Positions 1 to 8,429 of a stretch of DNA of 64,000 bases are shown in pieces; positions within the stretch are counted from its first letter, which is position 1; every line of letters starts with the position of its first letter. The stretch lies in assembly GCA_035299025.1 (NCBI GenBank), contig DATGXK010000010.1:210230-274229 (forward strand). The letters are read 5' to 3'. This DNA comes from Leadbetterella sp035299025 (GTDB taxonomy: Bacteria > Bacteroidota > Bacteroidia > Cytophagales > Spirosomataceae). Position numbers and translations under genes: made by a program. The notes under the pieces were generated by a model. That model saw only the letters and a list, made by a program, of their open reading frames with translations. It searched no databases and was not told where the DNA came from.

Positions 1-128
1 CTGCTCTTGCCAACGAGATGGGCAAACTGGCTACCGTTGGATTGGCCTCAGCCATTTTTGGACCAATGATGAATATATCTGGCTCACTACTAGCCAGTTG
101 GTGGGGGACTAAAAAAACTAATGATTAA
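1..128 (+). CDS. C-terminal end of a membrane transporter (partial)
   Basis: The window opens inside this gene. The frame beginning at base 3 stays open to a TAA at 126-128 and gives 41 residues. They form a Gly/Ala/Ser-rich hydrophobic stretch (ASAIFGPMMNISGSLLA) followed by WW and a short basic tail (GTKKTND), as in the last transmembrane helix and cytoplasmic tail of a polytopic carrier. The next two genes encode sugar-acid type enzymes on the same strand, so a sugar-acid permease of the major facilitator or sodium symporter type is a reasonable guess. The family itself cannot be fixed from this fragment. The other two frames are interrupted or have no such hydrophobic pattern. Confidence 0.6.
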   Translation, partial: ALANEMGKLATVGLASAIFGPMMNISGSLLASWWGTKKTND

Positions 129-224
129 CAAAAACGATTAAAAACAATTGCAATTCATAAGTGACTAAAGAGTAATATATTTTTCTTTGTGTCCTTCAGT
201 CTTAGCGGTAAAATCAAAAACATA

Positions 225-1169
225 ATGAAAAACAAAATTTTGCTTTTAACAATACTGACTTTTGTGTCTTTTGTGGGTTTTTCTCAACAGATTTCAAAAG
301 AATATATGCTTCACCTAACCCGCGAATGGAAAGGAGAGCGTTTTCCTGATGGCCGTCCAAAAGTATCAGATGCACTTTTACAGCGACTAAAAAAATCAAC
401 GCTTGAGGAGGTTTGGGCAGTTTTGCGAAATAAGAATTACAAACACCAGTACGAGGGCAATTGGCAAACCATCAACCCTGACTCCGTTCTAGTTGGGCGT
501 GCAGTTACGGCTACATTTACACCTGGCCGACCAGATTTACAAACGGCTATAGACGACAAAGGTCATGAGAAAGACGGAAGGGTAAAATCACAAAATGCGT
601 GGCCAATCGATCTTTTGGTAAAAGGAGATGTTTATGTGGTGGACCAATTTGATGCTTATGAGGATGGACCAACCATAGGTGATAACCTCGGTAATTCCAT
701 TTATACCAAAACAGGAAATGGAATTGTCTATAACGGAGCAGTTCGGGATATCAACGGACTAAAAGAGATCGGTGGATTTACTTCATTTTTTAAATCGTAT
801 CATCCAAGTCATCACCTTAATAATGCTGCCACAGCATTGAATACCACCCTGGTGGGAATTAATCAACCTACTCGTATAGGCGATGCTACTGTAATGGCTG
901 GTGACGTGGTTTTTGGAAGAGATGGAGGGGTACTTTTTATTCCACCACATCTTGTAGAAGAATGCGTAAAAGTGTCTGAAATTGTGCGACTTAGAGACAT
1001 GTTTGGACATCAAAGACTACGTGAACAAAAATATACTCCAGGTCAAATAGACACCAGATGGTCAGATGAAATCGAGAGAGATTTTTCGAAATGGCTGAAC
1101 GATAATAAGTCAAAATTGCCAGTGCCTATGGAGCAAATTCAAGAATTGTTAAAGGGAAGAACTTGGTAA
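225..1169 (+). CDS. RraA/HMG-aldolase-like family protein, secreted
   Basis: This 314-residue protein has an N-terminal signal peptide (ILLLTILTFVSFVGFSQ, cut before Gln) and then an RraA-like fold of the family that includes 4-hydroxy-4-methyl-2-oxoglutarate aldolase and the RNase E inhibitor RraA. The family signature is visible as GDNLG at about residues 152-156 followed by NGAVRD at 170-175, where the Arg-Asp pair forms the substrate and metal site of the aldolases. I chose the ATG at 225 because it begins directly at the signal peptide; an in-frame upstream extension exists but adds an unlikely leader. The gene sits 53 bp before an enolase-superfamily dehydratase, which suggests joint breakdown of a sugar acid, with a dehydratase product cleaved by a retro-aldol step. 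The export of an RraA-like enzyme is unusual outside Bacteroidota. The exact substrate is not known. Confidence 0.75.
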   Translation: MKNKILLLTILTFVSFVGFSQQISKEYMLHLTREWKGERFPDGRPKVSDALLQRLKKSTLEEVWAVLRNKNYKHQYEGNWQTINPDSVLVGRAVTATFTPGRPDLQTAIDDKGHEKDGRVKSQNAWPIDLLVKGDVYVVDQFDAYEDGPTIGDNLGNSIYTKTGNGIVYNGAVRDINGLKEIGGFTSFFKSYHPSHHLNNAATALNTTLVGINQPTRIGDATVMAGDVVFGRDGGVLFIPPHLVEECVKVSEIVRLRDMFGHQRLREQKYTPGQIDTRWSDEIERDFSKWLNDNKSKLPVPMEQIQELLKGRTW

Positions 1170-1222
1170 TTAGTTTTTCCTTATAGCACCAAATTATTTA
1201 TTCAACCAAAAAAAATATTAAA

Positions 1223-2497
1223 ATGTCATCTAGAAGAAATTTCCTTTCTAAAGCAGCTCTAACCTCTGCTTTAGCAGCCACTCCATTGTTGAATTTTGGC
1301 CGTGAATTTGAGGTTGCGGTGGACAAAGCACCCAAAAGTTCGGCTCCCTCGGACCTGAAAATCACCAATATCAAATGCGGATATATCAGAAATGGGCACA
1401 GTCTTTTCGTGAAAATATATACCAATCAAGACATCGTGGGTCATGGTGAAGGAGTCGATGCTACACCTGGTACTTACCATTTGGTGAAAATGTTCGGGGA
1501 AAGAATCAAGGGCAAAAGCCCTCTGAATGTTCACCGTCTTTTTGAGGATATACGTAAGTCAGGTTTCTTTGAAGGTGCTCAGTCTGGTATGTACGTGGCT
1601 GTGCTAACGGCTGTTGAAACTGCTCTGTGGGACATTGCTGGCAAAGCCTTGGGGGTTCCCGTTTACCAACTTTTAGGTGGTAAATTTAGGGACACCATCC
1701 GATTGTACATGGACACAGCTTTGTATCAGAACAGGTTACCTAGGCCCTCAGATTTTGCCGAATCTGCCTTGGAGGCAGTAAAAATGGGTTTTAATGCCGT
1801 AAAGTTTGACCTTGATCAAGCTAATGACCCCAATAAATACGACAAATACAACTGGACAGCCAGTCCGGCTGAATTACAACGTATGTACGACCAGATGGCG
1901 GCCGCACGTGCAGCGGTGGGTCCAAATGTAGACATTTGTGCCGACATGCATGGGCGTTATGATGCCATAACTGGTGAGAAAATTGCAAAAATGCTTGAGC
2001 CGCTAAATCTTATGTGGCTAGAGGAACCCATTCCAGCCGAAAATGCAGATGCCTATAAAAAAATTACCAGTTCGACCTCTACACCAATTTGTGCTGGGGA
2101 GAATCATTATTTGGCCTACGGATTTAGGCCATTGTTGGAATCTGGTGCTGTGGATATTATCATGCCTGATTTACAGAAGGCAGGCGGACTTGGCGAAGGA
2201 CAAAGAATTGCCAATTTGGCCAATTTGTATTATGTGCCGTTTGCTCCCCACATGGTGGCTTCGTATTTGGGTGCAATGGCCTCTGCTCATGTCTGTGCGT
2301 CAGTGCCAAACTTCATGATTTTGGAATGGCAGATATATTTTCACAAAGACCCGATGTTCAAAGAAATCGTGAATTATGACCCATCAATGATTAAAAATGG
2401 GCAAATTACGGTTTCGGAAAAACCAGGAATTGGTGTGGAAATAAACGAGGAGGCCATGCGGAAGTATGCTCCAGTTGGCGTGCCATTTTTTGAATGA
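1223..2497 (+). CDS. Tat-exported enolase-superfamily dehydratase (mandelate racemase/galactonate dehydratase type)
   Basis: The protein (424 aa) belongs to the mandelate racemase/muconate lactonizing group of the enolase superfamily. It starts with a twin-arginine signal (SSRRNFLSKAA) and so is probably folded in the cytoplasm and exported to the periplasm. The barrel shows the three metal ligands: Asp241 in ADMHGR, Glu267 in WLEEP and Glu293 in AGEN. Asp316 (MPD) and His343 (PHM) form the expected His-Asp dyad, and His243 in the D-x-H motif is typical of the galactonate/mannonate dehydratase branch. The likely reaction is dehydration of an aldonic acid to a 2-keto-3-deoxy acid. It follows the RraA-like gene by 53 bp and is closed by a terminator, so the two are probably one transcription unit. 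The precise sugar acid cannot be read from sequence. Confidence 0.85.
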   Translation: MSSRRNFLSKAALTSALAATPLLNFGREFEVAVDKAPKSSAPSDLKITNIKCGYIRNGHSLFVKIYTNQDIVGHGEGVDATPGTYHLVKMFGERIKGKSPLNVHRLFEDIRKSGFFEGAQSGMYVAVLTAVETALWDIAGKALGVPVYQLLGGKFRDTIRLYMDTALYQNRLPRPSDFAESALEAVKMGFNAVKFDLDQANDPNKYDKYNWTASPAELQRMYDQMAAARAAVGPNVDICADMHGRYDAITGEKIAKMLEPLNLMWLEEPIPAENADAYKKITSSTSTPICAGENHYLAYGFRPLLESGAVDIIMPDLQKAGGLGEGQRIANLANLYYVPFAPHMVASYLGAMASAHVCASVPNFMILEWQIYFHKDPMFKEIVNYDPSMIKNGQITVSEKPGIGVEINEEAMRKYAPVGVPFFE

Positions 2498-2526
2498 GTT
2501 TGCTTAATTAAGTTTAATTTTTAGAG

Positions 2527-2578
2527 AAAACAGGTAAGAAATAGGATGTCTTAATTCCGGTATTTTACCTGTTTTTTT
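2527..2578. terminator. Bidirectional intrinsic terminator
   Basis: An 11-bp perfect inverted repeat (AAAACAGGTAA at 2527-2537 and its complement at 2565-2575) is followed by a T run. Because the A-run and T-run are symmetrical it can stop transcription from both the dehydratase gene (ends 2497) and the convergent helicase gene (ends 2590). The loop is long, about 27 nt. Confidence 0.75.
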
Positions 2579-2589
2579 ATGAATTGGTC

Positions 2590-5500
2590 TCACCTCCCCA
2601 AAATCTCCAACAACTCCTTCCTATTAAAAGCTTTGAAAATATCGGCCTCGGTGTTGACCAATTTACCTGCAAGGTCTTTTTTGGAGGTTTGGAGTTTTAG
2701 CATTTTTTCCTCAATGGTGTTGGGGCAAATGAGTCTTACAGCGATAACTTTATTTTTCTGGCCTATACGATAAACTCTATCTATAGCTTGGTTTTCTACG
2801 GCAGGATTCCACCACGGATCTACTAAATAAACATAGTCAGCCTCGGTGAGATTTAGTCCAACACCACCGGCTTTTAGGCTTATTAAAAAGATCCTAACTT
2901 CAGGGTTTTCTTGAAAGTTTTTGACTTTTTCAGCTCTATTTTTGGTTTGACCTGTCAGATATTCAAAATTAATACTACGAGCAACCAACGATTTTTTTAT
3001 CAAATCCAACATGCCGACAAACTGCGAAAAGATCAGAATTTTGTGTTCGCCTATCTGACCTTCAATCTGTTCCAAAAGCACATCTATCTTCGAAGAAACT
3101 TCGTTTGGATATTCGTCATCGGGAAGGAGTGAGGGAGAATCACATATTTGGCGAAGTTTTGTTAGTCCCGTCAATACGTGCATCGGGCTAATTTCCTCCT
3201 CGGTTTTATGCTGCAAATAATCTCTAAGCTCGGCCTCATAGGTATCGTAAACCGCCCTTTGGTCCAAGCCCATTTCGCAGTAAATCAACATTTCTGTTTT
3301 TGAAGGCAATTCCTCAATCACCTGTTTTTTGGTTCTTCGAAGTATAAAAGGACTGATTTTCTTGCGTAACTCTTCCGCCCTTCGACTTTCTTTAAATTTA
3401 TCTATGGGTTCTGCGTAAATGTCTCTGAAATAGTTTTTGCTGCCCAACAAATCTGGACAAGCGAAGGATAACTGCCCGTACAAATCATAGGTATTGTTTT
3501 CAATAGGCGTACCCGTCAAAACTATTTTATTCCTAGAAACCAACATTCTAGCTGCTCGGTATCGTTGTGATTCTGGATTTTTGATAGCTTGAGATTCATC
3601 TAAAATGATATAATTGAAAGTGATATTTTTCAAAAAATGCAAATCAGAAAGTAAAGTGCCATAAGTGGTCAAAACTACTTCAAAACCTTTGATTTCCTCT
3701 TTTGAATTCAGTTTGGTATTGCCATAATGTGAGGCAATTTTCAAACTCGGGGCGAATCGGCTGAACTCGTCCAACCAATTGAACATCAATGAAGTTGGAA
3801 CAATAATCAAACTTTGTTGCTCTGGATGTTTTTCTTTTTGAATCAAAAGAAATGCAATGATTTGTATCGTTTTCCCTAAACCCATGTCATCAGCAAGGCA
3901 AGCCCCAAAATTAAAACTGTCGAGGAAATTCAACCAATTGAGACCATGTTTTTGGTAATCTCGCAAAGTGGCATTCAATTCTTTTGGAACAGCCACTTCT
4001 TCGATTGTATCAAAATGCTCGAATTTGGACTTTAGATAACTTACTTCTGCCCAAGCTTCTTTGCTCAAAACCTCCGTTTCATATAAATCCAAAATATCCA
4101 GAAACCTTGATTTCGGCGTTCGAATCAATGCCCCTTCCAGCTTGCCTGCTTTGAAGTAATTATTGAATTTCTTAATCCATTCTTCAGGAATCAAGCCCAA
4201 AGTGCCGTCGTCTAATTCTACAAATTTGGATTTGTTTCTGAGAGACTTATGCAATACTTTTAGTGGGACATCTTTTTTGCCGAATTTAAGTTTTACTTTG
4301 GTATCAAACCAATCAATTCCAGAGGCAACACTTATTTCGACTGATGCTTTGTATGGACTTAACTTATTATTTGTCAAAGAATTAAATCCTAGAACTTTTA
4401 CATTGTTTTCTCTCAGAATTTCAAAGAAATCTAGAAACCAATTGTCGTCCAGAAACTTTTGTCTATGCAAATAGAAATAATTTCCGTCTGCCAATTGTCC
4501 AGAAAACTCAGGATGTAATCTTGAAATCATTGAAGTAAAATTCAATTCCGCTGTATCATCTCGCTCCACCGAAAAGTGGTTTCCGTTGGGGTCAACATCT
4601 ATTAGTTGTTTTTTAGAATGTACTGCCACTTCCAATTGACCGTATTTCATTACTGGAGTAATGTTGACAAAATTCTTTTCGTCAGTTAAATATATGAGTT
4701 TCTCTACCTCATAAGTACTTTCCCATTCTACAGATTTCTCCTCTTTTTTCTTCTTGATAAAGGCATACGCTATATTCACCTTGTCAGACATCGCATCGAG
4801 AATTTCCTTTCGGAAAAGCTCAAATTTCGAAGGATAAATGAGCATAATGGCTCGCTTTTCTGCGAAATATTTAATTATTGGCAACATTTCAGCATCTGAA
4901 ATAAAAACCAATCTATCGCCAATTTGAAAAAAACAATTGAATCTGATTTTCAGATCTTGCAATGCATAAATATGCTCATTGATAGTTACGCTTGTGGTTA
5001 CTTCGTAAAACGGTTCTTTTAGATTTACTTTAATATTGAGCCCAACAGAAGCATTTTCAAGTTTAACGGGAATCAGATTGTTTGCCGATATTGTATCGTT
5101 TTCAGAAACATAAAAATTAAGAGAAAGTGGGTTTTTAACAATAGAATCAATCGCCTGATTATCATTCCATTCGGTGTTTTTCTGCACTTTGGCCAATGCC
5201 GTAAAAAAACGAATAACTTCTGGTTTTTCATGATTCCAGACTTCATTCAATGGGTCAATTTGGCTAAATGGTCCCTTAATTTTTCCATTTTTTGCTAGAG
5301 CGGCATCGTAAAGTTCGAGCGAATAGGTTTCTTGAAATTTGTTTCTTCTAAATACCAAAATTTGTTGTGATATTTCGCTCTTTTCTGTTTCAATTGAAAC
5401 AGTATTTTTTGCAAATAATTTATTTTTTAGAAATGAAGTAGATTTTTCATCCACCGGAATCAGTTCGGGATTTAAGGGAACTACATAAGTCTGTCTATCA

Positions 5501-5916
5501 GCATATTTGAGCCCAAAATATTTTTCCAAATCCTCTTCTTCGGCCATGCCGTAGGCTTCAGCAGCTTTTTTTATTTTTTCAATACGAAGATTTCTGTCAA
5601 AAAATACTTTAAAATCTGGCTTAGAAATGAGCGTTTGCAAAACCAAAGTTTGATGTTCGCAAAGTGTGTTTTTAACGGCATCACAATCGCAAGTCAATAC
5701 CAAATCAGATTCAATCTGACTTACCGCCACATCAGGCAGGTTTTTACTTTGGCTATTCAAAGCAAAAAGTGCATGGTCTATTTCGATGTTTAATGGCTGA
5801 ACGTCAACGTTTTTGAGCCCCAAACTTATTTCAACCCCATATCGAAACGTATCCGCATAAGTTAGCGTAGCTAGTTGGTGGTCTTTTAGGATGTATGTTT
5901 GGGGGTGGGAGAGCAT
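2590..5916 (-). CDS. SWIM zinc-finger SNF2-family helicase/ATPase
   Basis: This is a large (1108 aa) bacterial SNF2/RapA-like DNA translocase. A SWIM zinc finger lies near the N-terminus (Cys76, Cys78, Cys86, His88). The long middle part has no motif I recognise. The ATPase core follows: motif I DDMGLGKT at about residue 675, the DESQ box at about 773, LTGTPIENN soon after, and the second RecA domain ending in the QAIDRVYRIGQ arginine-finger motif near 1045. Such proteins remodel protein-DNA or RNA polymerase complexes, and the SWIM finger is thought to bind DNA or protein. It is preceded by an unrecognised gene only 5 bp upstream, so the two are probably cotranscribed. A second SWIM-SNF2 protein of different length lies at 49329-51785. 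Confidence 0.92.
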   Translation of the reverse strand: MLSHPQTYILKDHQLATLTYADTFRYGVEISLGLKNVDVQPLNIEIDHALFALNSQSKNLPDVAVSQIESDLVLTCDCDAVKNTLCEHQTLVLQTLISKPDFKVFFDRNLRIEKIKKAAEAYGMAEEEDLEKYFGLKYADRQTYVVPLNPELIPVDEKSTSFLKNKLFAKNTVSIETEKSEISQQILVFRRNKFQETYSLELYDAALAKNGKIKGPFSQIDPLNEVWNHEKPEVIRFFTALAKVQKNTEWNDNQAIDSIVKNPLSLNFYVSENDTISANNLIPVKLENASVGLNIKVNLKEPFYEVTTSVTINEHIYALQDLKIRFNCFFQIGDRLVFISDAEMLPIIKYFAEKRAIMLIYPSKFELFRKEILDAMSDKVNIAYAFIKKKKEEKSVEWESTYEVEKLIYLTDEKNFVNITPVMKYGQLEVAVHSKKQLIDVDPNGNHFSVERDDTAELNFTSMISRLHPEFSGQLADGNYFYLHRQKFLDDNWFLDFFEILRENNVKVLGFNSLTNNKLSPYKASVEISVASGIDWFDTKVKLKFGKKDVPLKVLHKSLRNKSKFVELDDGTLGLIPEEWIKKFNNYFKAGKLEGALIRTPKSRFLDILDLYETEVLSKEAWAEVSYLKSKFEHFDTIEEVAVPKELNATLRDYQKHGLNWLNFLDSFNFGACLADDMGLGKTIQIIAFLLIQKEKHPEQQSLIIVPTSLMFNWLDEFSRFAPSLKIASHYGNTKLNSKEEIKGFEVVLTTYGTLLSDLHFLKNITFNYIILDESQAIKNPESQRYRAARMLVSRNKIVLTGTPIENNTYDLYGQLSFACPDLLGSKNYFRDIYAEPIDKFKESRRAEELRKKISPFILRRTKKQVIEELPSKTEMLIYCEMGLDQRAVYDTYEAELRDYLQHKTEEEISPMHVLTGLTKLRQICDSPSLLPDDEYPNEVSSKIDVLLEQIEGQIGEHKILIFSQFVGMLDLIKKSLVARSINFEYLTGQTKNRAEKVKNFQENPEVRIFLISLKAGGVGLNLTEADYVYLVDPWWNPAVENQAIDRVYRIGQKNKVIAVRLICPNTIEEKMLKLQTSKKDLAGKLVNTEADIFKAFNRKELLEILGR

Positions 5917-5921
5917 ATTTT

Positions 5922-6611
5922 TTAGTATTGTTGCACATCTAATGCCTCCAATCTCTCAATAAAATAAGTGTAACTTTCTTTCAGCAGTGGTTCTTCTTCT
6001 TTTTCATCGGGATATTGATCTGCGAAAGAATCAATAGATTTTTTTAAACCCAATTTGTATTCTTCATATCGATTCATTTGATTACCTTGGAATAACAAGA
6101 AAATCTTTTTCATCATATGAACCGGATATTGTCCACCAACAAGTATGTTCTTTTGCTCAGAAAACGGATATTGTGCAATGTATTTGGCAATATTATTTAC
6201 ATCACTAAATGGTATCAGAAACTCTTGCTCCACCTGTTGCAAAAATCGTTTCAGTTTAGGCAAGTAATCGTCTAAAGCACTAAGATCTGTGAATTCGAAG
6301 TTTCGTATTTCTTTAATTTCTTCTTTAAAATTTGGTGAGATTCCAAGAGTATCTTCTCCGTATTTTGGTAATATTGATTCATGCAATAAGTTCCGAAAAC
6401 TTTCTTCTATTTTGAAAATTGAAATAGAATTTCCGCTAGGATTTAATGAAAATTTACTACCAAAGCTTTGACATCTTATGCCAATAAAGCCAATGTAGTT
6501 CTCTGTTTTTATTGTAAATTGAACCTCATCACTTACAACTTTGGATAGAAAATGAGGTAGTTCAGTTTTAAAATGGCCTCTTATTTTATCAAATACTTCT
6601 TTTTTGTTCAT
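5922..6611 (-). CDS. Hypothetical protein coupled to SWIM-SNF2 helicase
   Basis: I do not recognise this 229-residue protein. It has no signal peptide or transmembrane segment and looks like a soluble mixed alpha/beta protein with a helical, acidic C-terminal half (DEKEEEPLLKES). The central part has a helix rich in Leu and Phe (LPKLKRFLQQVEQEFLIPF). Its stop is 5 bp before the start of the SNF2 helicase gene, so the two are almost certainly translated from one message and may act together. No catalytic motif is visible. Base composition is similar to that of its neighbours. Confidence 0.8.
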   Translation of the reverse strand: MNKKEVFDKIRGHFKTELPHFLSKVVSDEVQFTIKTENYIGFIGIRCQSFGSKFSLNPSGNSISIFKIEESFRNLLHESILPKYGEDTLGISPNFKEEIKEIRNFEFTDLSALDDYLPKLKRFLQQVEQEFLIPFSDVNNIAKYIAQYPFSEQKNILVGGQYPVHMMKKIFLLFQGNQMNRYEEYKLGLKKSIDSFADQYPDEKEEEPLLKESYTYFIERLEALDVQQY

Positions 6612-6788
6612 GATATCTAATCAATCTTTTAAAAATTAACTTCACCATTACCTAATAATTTATATTTCAGTTTTATGGATAGAACCTATTTAATTTCCAA
6701 ACATACACTCAAGCACCAATTAAAAAAGTCAAGAACACCATTGATTCTATTATAAAATCAAGTTAAGAAAAAAAGTGTCTGTATTTTA

Positions 6789-7316
6789 TCAAAACTCCTC
6801 CACCTTCACCTTCGGTTTCCCAAACTTCCCACGTTTTACCAAATACAAATTAGAATATTCGCTATCTTCAAGTTCTTTTTTGAGAAATTCTTTTTCCGAT
6901 AATCCGTTGATAATGTGTCGTATAGTGTTACTATGTCCCACTACTAAAGTGTTTTGCTTTGATTTTTTCAGGGTTTCTATTAAAGCCGTTTGATTCTTTG
7001 GCTCATAAATTTCAATTTCAAGCTTTCGGGCATCAGCCAGGGGCTTTGCGGTAGTGGTGGTTCGTACAGTTTTCGTAGAGTATACTCTTTCTATTCCCTT
7101 GTTTTCTAGTATCTTTTTCAATCTCTCAGCCCTTTGACTTCCAGCTTTAGTTAATATTGGGTCTTCCTTTGGCGAAGTAGATTTTTCGGCATGCCTGACA
7201 ATATAAAAACTTGTAGTACAGGAACTTAATCCCCATACCACAAACGCAAGAGTAATAAAATAGAACCTCCCTCTCCATGTGGAGTGGTACGGCACCCCGG
7301 GGGGTGGGGCGGCCAT
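6789..7316 (-). CDS. SixA-like histidine phosphatase lipoprotein
   Basis: The 175-residue product belongs to the histidine phosphatase (phosphoglycerate mutase-like) superfamily, short SixA-type branch. The catalytic motif is FYIVRHAEK, and the second histidine lies in VVGHSNTIRH. A hydrophobic segment (FYFITLAFVVWGLSSC) ends in a lipobox-like SSC, so the enzyme is probably anchored outside the cytoplasmic membrane. The substrate is unknown. The most upstream usable ATG outside the preceding gene is at 7316. It gives an odd start, MAAPPPGVPYHSTWRGRF, which is translated from a GC-rich repeat (7268-7314). An ATG at 7358 would overlap the end of the upstream gene and is less likely. It is cotranscribed with the isomerase-like gene that ends 20 bp upstream. 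Confidence 0.8.
   Translation of the reverse strand: MAAPPPGVPYHSTWRGRFYFITLAFVVWGLSSCTTSFYIVRHAEKSTSPKEDPILTKAGSQRAERLKKILENKGIERVYSTKTVRTTTTAKPLADARKLEIEIYEPKNQTALIETLKKSKQNTLVVGHSNTIRHIINGLSEKEFLKKELEDSEYSNLYLVKRGKFGKPKVKVEEF
7268..7314. repeat. GC-rich palindromic repeat inside a coding start
   Basis: About 47 bp that are very rich in G and C stand out from the AT-rich surroundings. They contain two palindromes: CTCCATGTGGAG at about 7273-7284 and CACCCC-gg-GGGGTG at about 7293-7306. The composition resembles small dispersed repeats common in Bacteroidota intergenic DNA (this family identity is from memory). It covers the first codons of the SixA-like gene and so supplies its N-terminal residues. 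Confidence 0.6.
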
Positions 7317-7335
7317 CGAAACGGTGAGGCTCTTC

Positions 7336-8265
7336 CTAAAAATTATCAGATTGTACATAGGCTTTTATGAGTTTTTGTTCACCTTCTTTGCCAGGGAACA
7401 TATTGCCATGCTCCATGCCCATTATAAACTCTTGTTTGTTGGCTCTGGCTTTGTCGTGGATGTGTTTGAAAAGGAAATTATAGTTGATTTCACCAGTGGT
7501 CGGTTCTTTTCTGCCCGGCTCGTCGCCGATTTGGAAATAGGCAATTTCGTCCCAAACCAAATCCATGTTTCTGGTCATTTCGCCCTCGTTGCGTTGCATG
7601 TGCCACATATCAAACAGTATCTTGCAAGAAGGACTGTTAACTGCTTTACATATCAAATAACTCTGGTCAGAATTCTGTAAAAATAAGTCTGGCGTATCGC
7701 TCAATGGCTCCATCACCATCACCAAGCCGTGTGGCTCAAAGATGTCACATGCTCTACGATAGGCGTCTATCACATTGGCTGTTTGAATACCCATCGGAAG
7801 TTTTCTTTCAAAAAAGCCAGGAACTACGGTCATGTATTTGGCATTGCATCGCTTGGCTGTTTCTACCGATGCACGACAGGTTTTTAGGAAATTTTCCAAG
7901 AATTCAGGTTTCCCTGATGCCAGAGAAGTTTTCCAATTTTCGCCACCATCAATCACAAAAACACCCATTTTCATACCTAATTTGGTCAGTGTTTCTCCAA
8001 TTTTTTTCTGGGTTTCTACCGGCCTCGCCAACATTCCGTTGTCTTCTAGAGCCATGAAACCGTTGTCGGCCATGAATTGTAGTTGGTCGAACAAATCATC
8101 GCCAGCAGAATGCTTAAACATACCAAAATGTGGTGCGTAAAGCATCTTGAAATTGTTCTTTTCTATTTTTGATCGATGAGCAAAAGCACTTTCGGTCACT
8201 CCGCCTAAACTTAAAATGGAAGCAGCACCAAGGCTTTTTTTGATAAATTCTCTTCTGTTATTCAT
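7336..8265 (-). CDS. Tat-exported hydroxypyruvate isomerase-like TIM-barrel protein
   Basis: The 309-residue protein has a twin-arginine signal (NNRREFIKKSLGAASILSLGG) and a xylose-isomerase-like TIM barrel of the hydroxypyruvate isomerase/sugar phosphate epimerase group. Family landmarks are the strand and acidic residue in VMVMEPLSD, ILFDMWHMQRNEG with the Asp-x-x-His pair, and FQIGDEPGR followed by the late glutamate in MGMEHGN. These acidic and histidine residues bind the divalent metal in the family. It probably acts on a sugar or sugar derivative in the periplasm, with the substrate unknown. It is followed by the SixA-like gene with 20 bp between them. A second Tat-exported barrel of the same superfamily is at 12299-13216. 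Confidence 0.82.
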   Translation of the reverse strand: MNNRREFIKKSLGAASILSLGGVTESAFAHRSKIEKNNFKMLYAPHFGMFKHSAGDDLFDQLQFMADNGFMALEDNGMLARPVETQKKIGETLTKLGMKMGVFVIDGGENWKTSLASGKPEFLENFLKTCRASVETAKRCNAKYMTVVPGFFERKLPMGIQTANVIDAYRRACDIFEPHGLVMVMEPLSDTPDLFLQNSDQSYLICKAVNSPSCKILFDMWHMQRNEGEMTRNMDLVWDEIAYFQIGDEPGRKEPTTGEINYNFLFKHIHDKARANKQEFIMGMEHGNMFPGKEGEQKLIKAYVQSDNF

Positions 8266-8361
8266 TTTTTAATGGTTGATTATGAGATAGATGTAATTAT
8301 TTTGAAAAATACTTATTTGAAAATTATATTTTTTCTTGAATTTGTCATAGTTTTGTCGTGC

Positions 8362-8429
8362 TATTTAACCTTAATAAACGATCAATCTTGACCTTAAACA
8401 TAGCCTCCTGAGCAATCGGGAGGTTTTTT
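8362..8429 (+). ncRNA. Candidate small RNA between divergent leftward genes
   Basis: No + strand gene lies here, yet the + strand carries a -7 type element TAGTTTTG at 8348-8355 and, about 50 nt later, a hairpin followed by TTTTTT (8404-8429). Together they would define a transcript of about 70 nt whose end is antisense to the last codons of ridA. A good TTTG -33 element at proper spacing is missing, so this is only a possibility. Confidence 0.22.
8404..8429 (+). terminator. Hairpin with rightward T-run
   Basis: CCTCC at 8404-8408 pairs with GGAGG at 8419-8423 and is followed by TTTTTT on the + strand. The T-run faces rightward although the flanking genes are read leftward. For the ridA message the hairpin is present but is followed by a poor T tract. 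Confidence 0.5.

Noticed and set aside
3..2497. Complete sugar-acid catabolic operon
   Set aside because: Only the last part of the transporter is in the window, so the operon extent and substrate cannot be confirmed.
6698..6733. Possible minus-strand promoter upstream of the hypothetical gene at 5922-6611 (TATGTTTG)
   Set aside because: The -7 element fits but the only TTG-like -33 is 24 nt away, too weak to list as a feature.
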